Part shown: piece by piece, positions 9,120-17,899 of the stretch | Layout of the letters: each line of letters opens with the position of its first letter | How positions within the stretch are numbered: the first letter of the stretch is position 1 | Assembly (NCBI RefSeq): GCF_014205015.1 | Contig: NZ_JACHMO010000001.1 | Coordinates: forward strand, 3,224,001-3,288,000 | Source of the DNA: Saccharothrix ecbatanensis | GTDB lineage: Bacteria; Actinomycetota; Actinomycetes; Mycobacteriales; Pseudonocardiaceae | DNA length: 64,000 nt | Direction of reading: 5' to 3' | Position numbers and translations under genes: made by a program | The notes under the pieces: model-generated | What the model was told of the DNA's origin: nothing | Database searches by the model: none | What the model saw: the letters and a program-made list of their open reading frames with translations, nothing else

Positions 9120-10373
9120 ATGTCGCGACGGCGTTGTCGCACGGCCACCATCCCGGCCGGCCTGCTCGTTCTGGCCCTGTCCGCGTTCCTGTTGCCCTCG
9201 GTGTCGGCGGCCGGCACCGCCGCAACCGGCACATCCCACACCCGCGCGGTACCACTCACCGAGTTGACCGTGGCATCCGAACGGGTGGCTTCCGGCCTGC
9301 GGCGTCCGATCGCGATCACCGGGCTGCCGGACGGCCGGATGCTGATCGCGGAGAAGGAGGGCACCGTCCGCGCCTACCACCCCGACACCGGTCTGGCGGC
9401 CGAGCCGGTGCTCGACCTGACCGCCCGGATCGACACGTCGGACAACGAGCGCGGCCTCCTCGGTATCACGCCCGCGCCGAACTTCGCGCGGACCGGGATC
9501 CTGTACGTGGCCTACACGAGCCAACCGGCCGGCGAGCTGACCCTGGCGCGCGTGGCCATCGGCGCTCCTGAGCGGGTGCAGGTGCTGCTCACCCAGGAGC
9601 ACGCCGAGTACGGCAACCACAACGGCGGACAGGTGGCGTTCGGCCGCGACGGCTACCTCTACTGGTCCCTCGGCGACGGCGGCCACGCGTACGACCCGTT
9701 CAAGGCGGGTCAGGACCTCGGCACCCTGCTCGGCAAGATCGTGCGGATCGACGTCAACCGCACGTGCGGGGCGAAGCCCTACTGCGTCCCCTTCAGCAAC
9801 CCGTTCGTCCGCGTGCCGGGCGCTCGGGCGGAGATCTGGCTCTACGGGCTGCGCAACCCGTGGCGGTTCTCCGTCGACCCGGTCGACGGCTCGCTGTGGA
9901 TCGGTGACGTCGGCCAGGGCCTGGTCGAGGAGATCAACCACATCCGCCCGTGGCAGGGTGGGGCGAACCTCGGCTGGTCCTGCCGGGAGGGCACCCCGGT
10001 GTTCGACCCGCAGCAGTGCCGGGCGGGCGGGCGGTACACCGACCCGGTCTTCGAGTACGACCACTACAACGGCAACTGCTCGGTGACCGGCGGCGTGGTG
10101 TACCGAGGGTTCCGGACCCCGGCGGCGTGGGGCACCTACGTCGCGAGCGACTACTGCTCGACCACTGTGTTCGCCGTGCGTCCCAAGCTCGACGGCAGCT
10201 ACGAGTCCGCCACGATCGGCAACTTCCCCACCCAGCCGACCGCGATCGGCACCGACGTGCACGGTGAGCTGTACGTGCTCAGCGACCTCCCGGGATACCT
10301 GAACCGAGTGCGGTTCGAGCGGGTCCAGCCGGCCGCTGACGGCGGGGTGGCGAACCGTCGTGCCACACGCTGA
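9120..10373 (+). CDS. Secreted PQQ-dependent aldose/sorbosone-type sugar dehydrogenase
   Basis: A 417-residue protein with a Sec signal peptide (LLVLALSAFLLPSVSAA). It has the six-bladed propeller of soluble glucose/sorbosone dehydrogenases: LPDGRMLIAEKEGTV, NERGLLGITPAPNF, the catalytic-His segment YGNHNGGQVAFG, LGDGG, and YGLRNPWRFSVDP. This class oxidises free sugars outside the cell using PQQ. Conserved cysteine-bearing loops (RTCGAKPYC, GWSCREG) suggest disulphides. GAGGAG precedes the ATG. I see no PQQ biosynthesis genes here, so the cofactor would come from elsewhere. Confidence 0.85.
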   Translation: MSRRRCRTATIPAGLLVLALSAFLLPSVSAAGTAATGTSHTRAVPLTELTVASERVASGLRRPIAITGLPDGRMLIAEKEGTVRAYHPDTGLAAEPVLDLTARIDTSDNERGLLGITPAPNFARTGILYVAYTSQPAGELTLARVAIGAPERVQVLLTQEHAEYGNHNGGQVAFGRDGYLYWSLGDGGHAYDPFKAGQDLGTLLGKIVRIDVNRTCGAKPYCVPFSNPFVRVPGARAEIWLYGLRNPWRFSVDPVDGSLWIGDVGQGLVEEINHIRPWQGGANLGWSCREGTPVFDPQQCRAGGRYTDPVFEYDHYNGNCSVTGGVVYRGFRTPAAWGTYVASDYCSTTVFAVRPKLDGSYESATIGNFPTQPTAIGTDVHGELYVLSDLPGYLNRVRFERVQPAADGGVANRRATR

Positions 10374-10381
10374 GCTGGAAA

Positions 10382-10420
10382 GCGTCAGTGGCGGGCGTCA
10401 GTGGCGGGCGTCAGTGGCGG
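10382..10420 (+). repeat. Three perfect tandem copies of a 13-bp unit
   Basis: GCGTCAGTGGCGG is repeated three times head to tail, followed by two shortened copies (GCGTCAGGTTGG, GCGTCAGG). The array starts between the convergent sugar-dehydrogenase and prenyltransferase-fusion genes and runs over the stop codon of the latter, so it sets the last few residues of that protein (PDAQPDARH). Confidence 0.85.
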
Positions 10421-12276
10421 GCGTCAGGTTGGGCGTCAGGGAGACGGCCGGTGGTGTTCGGGGGAAGTAAGGGGGCTGGGGCGGCGCCGTGGCGGCGTTG
10501 ACGTCGGCCGTACTCGGTGATGGCTTGCCACAGGTCACGTCGGTCGGTGTCGGGCCAGTAGTCGGGGGTGAAGTACAGCTCTGCGTAGGCGGCGTGCCAG
10601 GGAAGGAAGTTGGAGGTGCGCTGTTCGTTGCCGGTGCGCCACAGCAGGTCCACGTCCGGCATGTCGGGGTGCGGCAGATGGCGGGCGAAGTCGTCCGGAC
10701 CGATGAGGTGGGGATCGATTTCGCCCGCTCGGGCGGCCTGGGCGAGTGCGGCTGCGGTCCGCGTGATCTCCTCGCGGCCGCCGTAGTCGAGGCAGATGGT
10801 GAGCGTCAGTCCGGTGCGGTTGCGGGTGCGGTGCTCTTCGCGCCTGATGGCGTGGACGAGTTCCTCGGGCAGTCTGTCGGGACGGCCGGACCAGCGCTGG
10901 CGCACGTCCAGGTCACGGAGGGGGCCCTCGTCGAGTTCTCGTCGAACCCCGTCGAAAATCGCTGTGACTTCCTCTGTGTCGCGTTTCCAGTTCTCGTTGG
11001 AGAACGCGTAGAGGGTCAGGTGGCGCAGACCGATCTCCAGGGCGCCGAAGACCATCTCGTGCGCGGCGGCGGTGCCGACGCGGTGGCCTTCACGGCGGGG
11101 CAGGCCGCGCTGCTCGGCCCAGCGGCCGTTGCCGTCCATGATGATCGCCACGTGGCTGGGCATCCGGTCGGCGGCGATCCGCGGGGGCCGAGCGCCTTCG
11201 CGGTGCGGTGGCGGGGGCCGGAGCCCGGTGCCGTCGTCCGCCAGGCCCGGACCGTTCACGTCCACCACGGAGGGCCGGGGATCCGGCACGGTCAGGGAGG
11301 TCAGGCTCCAGGCCAGGATCGAGCGGAGGCGGGCGGGGACCAACACCCGGGCGCGGGCCGCGACAGAGGGACGCGGGGGGCGTTTCAGCAGGGCGGGGCC
11401 GGCCGCGTCGATGGCGTCGAGTTGCAGGCGCATCAACTCGGCCGCCGTGTCGAGCACGGTGGCGACGCCGGGGTGCATTCCTCTGGTCATGGCGGGTCTG
11501 GTCACCCGTCGGCGGGCCTGGGCCGTCAGCTCGGCGATCAAGGCCGCCACGGCCGGGCTCCAGCGGCGTTGGGCCAAGTCGGCCTCTGCGCCGGGAAAGG
11601 GCTCCAGGGCTTCCAGCGGCACTAGCAGGCGCCCCTGGTCGAGGTCGGTGCTCAGGTCGGTGAGGAGGTCGGTGAGCTGGGCGCCGGCGACGAAGTCCTC
11701 GTAGTCGGCGTGCCGGTCCAACCGCAGCGTCATCGGCGCACCGGCCTGTTCGAACATCTGCCGCACTTGCTCGACCCAGGGCACGATTTCTTCGTTGCTC
11801 CAGGCCCTCAGCGCGGCCCAGTCGGCGAAGCGCAGACCGTGTGCGTCGTCCCGTGTCCTGGCCATCGCGCCTTCCAGGCTGGACAGGTCCAGACGCCACC
11901 GCCTCGCCGCGTCCACCAGGGCGTACCGGATCGGGTCGGTGCTCGTGCCCACCGCCAGATCGTGCTTCAGCGCCTTGGTCCAGGCCTCGACGCGGGCCGC
12001 ACGCTGAGCCGGCTCCACGTCCGGTTGGTCCGCCAGGTCGTCGAGGACGCTGGCGGTCGCCCACAGGGCCCAGCACGCCGGGCGCAGCACGGCAGGCATG
12101 AGCTGGATGATGGCGTGGATCGCGGGATCGTGCGTTCGTGTGGTGCGGCGGCACAGCCGGTACGCCGTCCGCAGGGCGGGATCCTCGCCCATCAGCGCAC
12201 GGGCGGTGGCTCGGCCCTGCCACGCGGGCGTGGCCGCGTCGAGGGGGGCGGGGGTGGGCTGCGGGTTTGTGCGCAT
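10411..12276 (-). CDS. Fusion: squalene/phytoene synthase-like domain + cis-prenyltransferase (UppS-like)
   Basis: A 621-residue two-domain protein. Residues about 25-330 resemble the all-alpha squalene/phytoene synthase family, with a first aspartate motif VLDDLAD (79-83) and a second, TDLSTDLDQGRLLVP (about 210-225). A proline/arginine-rich linker follows. Residues about 370-605 are a complete cis-prenyl diphosphate synthase: IIMDGNGRWAEQRGLPRREGH with the catalytic Asp, LYAFSNENWKR, CLDYGGREEI, and DLLWRTGNEQRTSNFLPW. Both active sites look intact. The cis half would elongate an allylic diphosphate; the trans half would condense or cyclise a prenyl diphosphate. The start ATG at 12276 has only a weak ribosome binding site. 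Fusion of these two folds is unusual. Confidence 0.9.
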   Translation of the reverse strand: MRTNPQPTPAPLDAATPAWQGRATARALMGEDPALRTAYRLCRRTTRTHDPAIHAIIQLMPAVLRPACWALWATASVLDDLADQPDVEPAQRAARVEAWTKALKHDLAVGTSTDPIRYALVDAARRWRLDLSSLEGAMARTRDDAHGLRFADWAALRAWSNEEIVPWVEQVRQMFEQAGAPMTLRLDRHADYEDFVAGAQLTDLLTDLSTDLDQGRLLVPLEALEPFPGAEADLAQRRWSPAVAALIAELTAQARRRVTRPAMTRGMHPGVATVLDTAAELMRLQLDAIDAAGPALLKRPPRPSVAARARVLVPARLRSILAWSLTSLTVPDPRPSVVDVNGPGLADDGTGLRPPPPHREGARPPRIAADRMPSHVAIIMDGNGRWAEQRGLPRREGHRVGTAAAHEMVFGALEIGLRHLTLYAFSNENWKRDTEEVTAIFDGVRRELDEGPLRDLDVRQRWSGRPDRLPEELVHAIRREEHRTRNRTGLTLTICLDYGGREEITRTAAALAQAARAGEIDPHLIGPDDFARHLPHPDMPDVDLLWRTGNEQRTSNFLPWHAAYAELYFTPDYWPDTDRRDLWQAITEYGRRQRRHGAAPAPLLPPNTTGRLPDAQPDARH

Positions 12277-12765
12277 CTCGGGATCGGTACCTCAGGGTGC
12301 TTTCGTGTCGGACGGCGAAGCCGATGGGGCGGCGCGGCGCTGCGGCCTGACCACACGTCGACGGTAGGCATGATGCACGTCCCCCCGGACCTCCACGCCC
12401 ACTTCCCCCATATACTTGGACCAACCGCGGTCAAACTTCCCAACGATCACGGCGCGGGGACGATACGAGCCCCATCCCAACGGTACGGCGTCGGCGGGCG
12501 TCGTGTGCGGATCTCGTCTAATGGTGCGGTCGCGGTCCACGGCGACGTCTATTGACGCGGCATGATGACCAGCCGCGCTACCCCGACTGGCTTACCCGGG
12601 CGTGCGGCCGAACTCCCGTGTGCGGAGCGTGACGTCAGATACGGGACAGGGAAGTGCCGTGTCCATTGTGCACTCAATCCGGGCGAATCACCGCTCGCCG
12701 CTTGGGAACGGCTCGGCAGTGGTCAACCATGAGATGGACCTCGACCGACGACGAAGGACCACGGA
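12277..12765. other. 489-base intergenic region
   Basis: Between the prenyltransferase fusion and the divergent gene at 12766. I find no convincing coding frame; overlapping frames on both strands have random composition. It should contain both promoters. GAAGGACCACGGA at the right end is the probable ribosome binding site of the next gene. Confidence 0.4.
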
Positions 12766-13074
12766 GTGACGGCGATTGAGGAAGCGCCAAGGTCGAAGGC
12801 GGACACACCGGGCACTGCCGCGGTGATGTCGGCGGGGCCGCGCCTGCTCACGCCCAACGGCTCTGTACTCACCCCTGAGCGCGAGTTGGTCGAGTCGGCG
12901 GATGGTGAGCTCCGGAGCGGGCTCCCCGCAAACATCCGAGAGATGCGGGTGCCGGCGTCGGGTGCCAGCCGGCTCGGTCGCCCGTTCACGCAGGACGTGG
13001 ACGCGCTTGCGGCGGACGTGTCCGCCCCGGAGCAACCAGCGCCGGCTGCGCGGCCCATCACGAGCGGGACATGA
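12766..13074 (+). CDS. Small protein translationally coupled to the LodB-like gene
   Basis: A 102-residue hydrophilic protein with no signal peptide, cysteine or membrane segment (one Met-rich stretch VMSAGPRLLTPNG). It starts at a GTG with AAGGA upstream, and its stop overlaps the next ATG as ATGA, so it is coupled to the flavoprotein at 13071. I do not recognise the family. Position suggests a helper, carrier or substrate of the neighbouring oxidase maturation system, but that is inference from context only. Confidence 0.55.
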   Translation: MTAIEEAPRSKADTPGTAAVMSAGPRLLTPNGSVLTPERELVESADGELRSGLPANIREMRVPASGASRLGRPFTQDVDALAADVSAPEQPAPAARPITSGT

Positions 13075-14150
13075 CCGGCGCGGTCGACGTCCTGGTGGCC
13101 GGAGCCGGTCCGGCGGGCGTCGCTGCGGCGCTCGCGGTGGCCCGTGCGGGTCACGATGTCCTGCTGGCCGAGGCAGGCCGGTTCGACCGGCGGCGACCGG
13201 GCGAGACCTTGTCGCCGCTCGCGGTCCGACTGCTCGAGCGCCTGGGTCTGCCGGTGTGCGGTGTTCCGAGTTGGGCTGCCGAGTCGGCCTGGGGCGCCGC
13301 CGCGACTGCCGAGGCGTCGTTCCTGCTCTCCCCACTGGGCTACGGCATGCACGTCGACCGGCAGGACTTCGACGCCGCCTTGGCCGGCGCTGTGGAGGAC
13401 GCCGGTGCACGAGTTGCGCTGGGCGCACGGGTCACCGACTGCGAGCCGACCGCCCAGGGGTGGCTGGTGACGCTGAACGGCCGGCCCGTCCGGGCCCGAG
13501 CGGTGGTCGACGCCACCGGCCGCAACGCCTCGGTGGCCCGCCGCCTCGGTGCGACGTGGACCAGGTTGGACCACCTGGTCGGCGTCGCCGGGTACTTCGC
13601 GCACGAACCGGTCGATGGCGGCACCAGCCTGGTGGAGTCCGTCCGCGACGGGTGGTGGTACACCGCCCCGGTGCCACCCTCGCAGCGGGTCGCCGTGTTC
13701 GTCACCGACGCCGATCTCTGCCGCTCCGGCCGCTACCGCGAACCCTCGGTGTGGACCGCGGCGCTGGAGCGGACACGACACGTGGCGGCTCGGGTGGCCG
13801 GCGGGTCGCGGATCGGTCCGCTGGAGGTGCGTTCGGCCGCGTCCGGCGTGCTGTCCGACGCCGACGTGACCGGTCGGTGGCTCGCGATCGGTGACGCCGC
13901 GATGGCCGTCGACCCGCTGTCGGGGAGCGGCGTCGAACGCGCGTTGCGCACCGGATACGCGGGCGGCGAGGCGATGTCGCACTGGCTGGTCGCCGACGAC
14001 GGCCCGCCGAGCGACCACCGCGCGACGCTCGACCACGAGCTGACCGAGTACTTGGCCGCCCGCGCCGACTACTACCGGCTCGAACAGCGTTGGGCTGACA
14101 GCCCTTTCTGGCGGCGACGCAACGCACCTGCTCCGCCGAGCACCACCTGA
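13071..14150 (+). CDS. LodB/GoxB-like FAD-dependent oxidoreductase
   Basis: A 359-residue flavoprotein. The FAD-binding Rossmann motif is VDVLVAGAGPAGVAAALAVA near residues 4-23, followed by LSPLAVRLLERLGLP. The second FAD motif, WLAIGDAAMAVDPLSGSGVE, lies near residue 265. It resembles the LodB/GoxB flavoproteins needed to form the cysteine tryptophylquinone (CTQ) of lysine and glycine oxidases, and more loosely tryptophan halogenases. A LodA-like gene lies immediately downstream on the opposite strand, which supports the LodB role. The start overlaps the stop of the 102-residue gene (ATGA). Confidence 0.75.
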   Translation: MTGAVDVLVAGAGPAGVAAALAVARAGHDVLLAEAGRFDRRRPGETLSPLAVRLLERLGLPVCGVPSWAAESAWGAAATAEASFLLSPLGYGMHVDRQDFDAALAGAVEDAGARVALGARVTDCEPTAQGWLVTLNGRPVRARAVVDATGRNASVARRLGATWTRLDHLVGVAGYFAHEPVDGGTSLVESVRDGWWYTAPVPPSQRVAVFVTDADLCRSGRYREPSVWTAALERTRHVAARVAGGSRIGPLEVRSAASGVLSDADVTGRWLAIGDAAMAVDPLSGSGVERALRTGYAGGEAMSHWLVADDGPPSDHRATLDHELTEYLAARADYYRLEQRWADSPFWRRRNAPAPPSTT

Positions 14151-14248
14151 CCACGCCGACCAACAACTACTCCGCCGGCAAAGTGTCGTACGACAAGGCG
14201 CTGACGGAGGCGATCCTCGACGGCACTTTCGTCTGCCACATCGCGTAA
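14150..14248 (+). other. Short coding-like remnant between lodB-like and lodA-like genes
   Basis: A plus-strand frame different from the LodB-like gene reads TTPTNNYSAGKVSYDKAL and ends FVCHIA at a TAA at 14246. It has a protein-like composition but no start or ribosome binding site. It may be the tail of a lost gene or the product of a frameshift. No family is recognised. Confidence 0.25.
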
Positions 14249-14285
14249 GTGAAGGACGTCTGGGTCGTCCGAGCCGATCGTCGAG

Positions 14286-16334
14286 TCATCCGTCGTGTCG
14301 TGTCGTGAACCGCGTGCGGTAGAACGGATTGCCCAACTCGCTGGTGCCGGTCGTGCGGACCTGGACGACGTCACCCGCCGTGTCACCGGTCGTGAACGGT
14401 CCCTCCACGATGGTCGTCGGTCCACTCGTCGCGGGTCGGGTCGTGTCCAGAGACGGAACAGCGACACCGTGGGCACCATCGGCGTGCGACGCACGGGCGG
14501 TGAGCGGGGAGTCGGTGACAGCGCTCACCTCGTACGGCAACGCCGTGTCGCCGGCCGCGATCCGGACCGACCACTGGCCGGTCCTCTCGTGCCGTTGGCG
14601 CCAGGTCTCCAGCGGTAGCTCGAACTGCATTGTGGTACTGCCGTCGACGTGACGGGTCAGCGTCACGTCCTCGCTCGTCCCGTCAATCCGCACACCCCCG
14701 GGTGAGGCGAGTTCCAGGCGCGGATTGGACGCGACGGGGGTGCGAACGGTGACTTTCACGCCCTGGTCTGTCTCCGTCAGCAACAGCGGCCAGGTGTGTT
14801 CTCGACCGGGGTCGACCACGCCACGCCCGTAGAGGGCGAGGTCGGCCTCCATCAACGCCAGTTGGGTGGGGGTCCGCCATACGTCTGCCGCGCCGAACGA
14901 CGCGGTTTCGGCTTCGGCAGCGGGATTCGCCCACACCTGGTCGGCGGCGGGAAGGATGGTCGCCGCCGGCGGCTCCTTGCGCTGGGTTTCGAAGTAGCCC
15001 TTGGCGGCATGGACGACGAAGCCTGCGTAAGACCAGTACTCGCGCCACGCATCTCTACCATCGATTCCGCGTTGCCAGTCCTGGTACGGCGAGAGGTCGT
15101 CCGATTGGACGCGCACCTGGTTGGGGTACGGCACGGGCCACCAGTTGTCCCGGCACAGGGGGACATCGAATTGCCAAGGGTTGTACAGCGACGCCGTCAG
15201 CTGACCGGGCGCCACCGTGTCCGCGAGCCGCAGCAACTCGTACGGCTCCTTCCAGTTCGCTCGACTTTCCACGAAGCTGCCAACCTCGACACCAGGGTTG
15301 AACGAAGCGCCGACGGCGGCGTCCAAGGCGGCGCGGTCGAGACCTTCCGGGGTGATCGTGGTGTCCGGTCGTGGGGAGTCGTCGGTCCAGTCCCGGAGGA
15401 ACCTGTCTTTCCGCCACAGCGTCATGACCCGGTATTGCCGCGTGGTGAGACTGACCAGGTTGAGCTTGGGCATCTTGGTGTCGTCATGCTCTCCGGGCTT
15501 GCGGAGCCATGCGTAGATCTTCCTGCGCTCACTCTCGCCGTAGACGGGGTCCGGCCAGCGGGTGTGGTGGTAGCCGTTCGCCTCCTTGTTCACCGCCCAC
15601 ATCGTGCGCGCTCGTTGGAGGATCGGGTGGACGTCCTTCTCGTACGAGGGGATGTCGGTGTCGGGGAGTGAGTCGTCCGGCAGGACTTCCACGACTTCCA
15701 GGATCCTGTCCCACAGCGTGACCACGCTGTCGAGCTGAGGGGCGTACTTCGGCGGTCCGGTGACCACCCACGCGCGGAGCACCGGTGGTGTGGCCCCCGA
15801 CGACGTGATCGTGACCTTCGCGGTGACCTCCCCGTCAGACGTGTCGTCGTACCTCTGCTCGTCGCTTCCGCCCGCGATTCCTTTCCCACCGAGGAACAAG
15901 AGGTTGCCTCGCTCGTCGGTGCGCAATTCGCCCAGGTAGACGTCGACGGGTTGCGTGCCGACCGTGAACTTGCCGACGATCTTCTTCGCCGCGGACGCGC
16001 CCTGACCGCGCCCGCTGATGCTCACCTTGCCCGGGTCGATGACGTGGTCGTCGCCGGCCTTCCGGTTGGCGACGCCGACAGTCCATTCGATGCCGACCTG
16101 GTCCGAGTGGGTGAGTTCGATGGATTCCGTGCCAGCCTGGTTGTACCCGAAGCACCTGAACCGGGCGGCTTGGCGTTTGATCCGGAGGCTGCTGTCCTTG
16201 AACTTGCCGTCATGAGGCGCCGGCGGAACACCGGGCAGTTCGGGGCCGATGAAGTACTCGCTGTCGCTGTCGCCGACCCTGGCGATCCCGATGGCCGGGT
16301 GAATGCGGACGGTCGCCACCTGTGAGATGTCCAT
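14286..16334 (-). CDS. LodA/GoxA-like CTQ-dependent amine/amino-acid oxidase
   Basis: A 682-residue protein of the LodA family (L-lysine 6-oxidase, glycine oxidase). The start VATVRIHPAIGIARVGDS and the following FIGPELPGVP are hallmarks. Further on are FNPGVEVGSF and a PWQFDVPLCRDNWWP block. By family knowledge, CTQ forms from a Cys and a Trp; Cys394 in that block is the likely Cys, and Trp430 or a nearby Trp (QDWQRG, REYW) the partner. These enzymes oxidise a primary amine, giving aldehyde or keto acid plus ammonia and peroxide. No signal peptide is seen. It starts 10 bases after the upstream VioB-like gene and is surely co-transcribed with it. Confidence 0.88.
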   Translation of the reverse strand: MDISQVATVRIHPAIGIARVGDSDSEYFIGPELPGVPPAPHDGKFKDSSLRIKRQAARFRCFGYNQAGTESIELTHSDQVGIEWTVGVANRKAGDDHVIDPGKVSISGRGQGASAAKKIVGKFTVGTQPVDVYLGELRTDERGNLLFLGGKGIAGGSDEQRYDDTSDGEVTAKVTITSSGATPPVLRAWVVTGPPKYAPQLDSVVTLWDRILEVVEVLPDDSLPDTDIPSYEKDVHPILQRARTMWAVNKEANGYHHTRWPDPVYGESERRKIYAWLRKPGEHDDTKMPKLNLVSLTTRQYRVMTLWRKDRFLRDWTDDSPRPDTTITPEGLDRAALDAAVGASFNPGVEVGSFVESRANWKEPYELLRLADTVAPGQLTASLYNPWQFDVPLCRDNWWPVPYPNQVRVQSDDLSPYQDWQRGIDGRDAWREYWSYAGFVVHAAKGYFETQRKEPPAATILPAADQVWANPAAEAETASFGAADVWRTPTQLALMEADLALYGRGVVDPGREHTWPLLLTETDQGVKVTVRTPVASNPRLELASPGGVRIDGTSEDVTLTRHVDGSTTMQFELPLETWRQRHERTGQWSVRIAAGDTALPYEVSAVTDSPLTARASHADGAHGVAVPSLDTTRPATSGPTTIVEGPFTTGDTAGDVVQVRTTGTSELGNPFYRTRFTTRHDG

Positions 16335-16344
16335 GTCGTCGCCC

Positions 16345-17349
16345 CTATCGCACCTGTGCCCTGAATTCCGGTCCGTATACCGCGGCCTGCTTCTTCTGCT
16401 TCTCGATCAGCCGATCCGCGAGTTGTTCCAGTTTGATCATCTCCACTACGGCGTCCTTCAGCCGCGCAGGGTTTTCCGGCTTCCACAGCGCCACCACAGT
16501 GGTCAGCACGGCGTGGTACTGCTCGTTGAACGCGTCCAGTTCCGAGCGGACCGATGCGGCCGCGTCGGACCAGCCGCCTTTCGGCACCTCGGGCATGGGG
16601 TGGACCGCAGGTCGGGGGACGGGGTCACCGCTGAACGCCCACTTCCCGGGCGCGGTCTCGACGATGCGCTTCCCGTGCCACACCTCGCCGAAGCGGTAGT
16701 AGTGGGCCATCTCGGCGTACTCGCCGATCGTGGGGGAACTGGTGGTGCCCTCACCCTGCTCCGTGATGAGGTCGATGGCTTTCACCATCTGGTCACTCGT
16801 CCCGATCGCGAACACCTCGTCGCCGCCGATGCGGCCGGTGACCTGGACGCCGGAGGGCTGGGCCGGGAAGTGCTTCCGGTAGGCCGTCTTGATCGCGGCG
16901 TAGAACTTGCCTATGGTGGGGTACTTCTCGGCGCGGGCCAACGGATTTTCTGGCTTCTCGATGGTCATGAACGTCTTGAGCACGTCGTCCTGCTGCTCGG
17001 CTTGGGCGCTCACACCTTTCAGACACACGGTCAGACCCGAATGCACGTTTCCGGGCAACCCGGTCACCGGATACGCCGGCGCGTGCAGTTCAGGCGTCTT
17101 GCCCAAGTTCGTCATCAGGTTGCCGACCATCGCCATGTGGAACATCTCCTGCCACACGATGCCGCGGATCGCGTCGGCGACATCACATCGGCGGTCCTTG
17201 ACCGACCACAGTGCGTACAAGTACGGCGGAATGGTGGCGTACTCAAGGTCGAACGCATGCCCCAACGCCGTCTTCAACCATTCCTTGTCGTGTTTCGCCG
17301 GGTCGACGGACAGTAGGCCGGGAATGTCGAGTTCCGCTGTCGTGGTCAT
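16345..17349 (-). CDS. VioB-type ferritin-like domain protein
   Basis: A 334-residue protein whose N-terminal half matches the ferritin-like domain of iminophenyl-pyruvate dimer synthase (VioB family): LGHAFDLEYATIPPYLYALW, then IVWQEMFHMAMVGNLM. The Glu and His residues in these helices are candidate di-metal ligands. The second half (EYAEMAHYYRFGEVWHGKRI) carries two more His/Glu helices. GAGGGAATTCC precedes the ATG. Such proteins are found beside LodA-like oxidases in actinomycetes; a role in handling peroxide or in further oxidation of the product is plausible but unproven. It leads the two-gene operon with the LodA-like gene. Confidence 0.8.
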   Translation of the reverse strand: MTTTAELDIPGLLSVDPAKHDKEWLKTALGHAFDLEYATIPPYLYALWSVKDRRCDVADAIRGIVWQEMFHMAMVGNLMTNLGKTPELHAPAYPVTGLPGNVHSGLTVCLKGVSAQAEQQDDVLKTFMTIEKPENPLARAEKYPTIGKFYAAIKTAYRKHFPAQPSGVQVTGRIGGDEVFAIGTSDQMVKAIDLITEQGEGTTSSPTIGEYAEMAHYYRFGEVWHGKRIVETAPGKWAFSGDPVPRPAVHPMPEVPKGGWSDAAASVRSELDAFNEQYHAVLTTVVALWKPENPARLKDAVVEMIKLEQLADRLIEKQKKQAAVYGPEFRAQVR

Positions 17350-17899
17350 GGAATTCCCTCGAGTCGGCAGGACGGGCGGCTCACGTCGCCTGTCGTTCCG
17401 ATGCTCCGCACCTGGTCAAAACCGCGCAACGACCGCATGCGGACGCCACCTGACCAGGGCACGACGTTCACTCGGCGGTGCGAGACAGTTCGCTCCGATC
17501 CGGCGCGCAAACCCGACTTCTGGGCGATATTCGGCCGCAGGTCTGGAGCGGAAGTGCCGGATGTCGTCACATTCTTGCCGATATCGCCACTCGATCGTGC
17601 GGTCAGCACCGGTGAGTGGCATCGGCCAAGATCGATGTGACGTCCCGAAGCGAGCTCTGCCCGATCGAGTAGACGACCAGCTCGCGTCGGTGACACGGGT
17701 TGCCCTGACTTGCGATCAGTGATTCCAGCCGCCACTGTGGACGGTAGAGATCTTCCTCGAAGGATCGCGAGCTCAGGCGGAGAATACTCCACCCCGCAGT
17801 AGCCGACATGCATTACATCATCGACCGGCGCGACGGCTGTGGTGGACGCGGCCCTGCCGGTCGACTGTGACGCCGATGGAGAAGCGAGGAGAGGTCGAG
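17350..17899. other. 550-base divergent intergenic region
   Basis: Separates the VioB-like/LodA-like operon (minus) from the decarboxylase gene (plus). Frames on both strands lack coding character. It must hold both promoters, and a shared regulator could act here; I see no clear operator. AGGAGAGG near the right end is the ribosome binding site of the decarboxylase. Confidence 0.4.

Noticed and set aside
10382..10445. Short repeats as a CRISPR array
   Set aside because: Units are directly adjacent without spacers, only 13 bases long, and no cas gene is present.
12766..13074. Small gene as a RiPP precursor
   Set aside because: No Cys, no clear leader/core division, and no RiPP-modifying enzyme nearby apart from the distant SagB fragment.
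13071..14150. Flavoprotein as a tryptophan halogenase
   Set aside because: No halogenase WxWxIP motif; the adjacent LodA-like gene fits a LodB role better.
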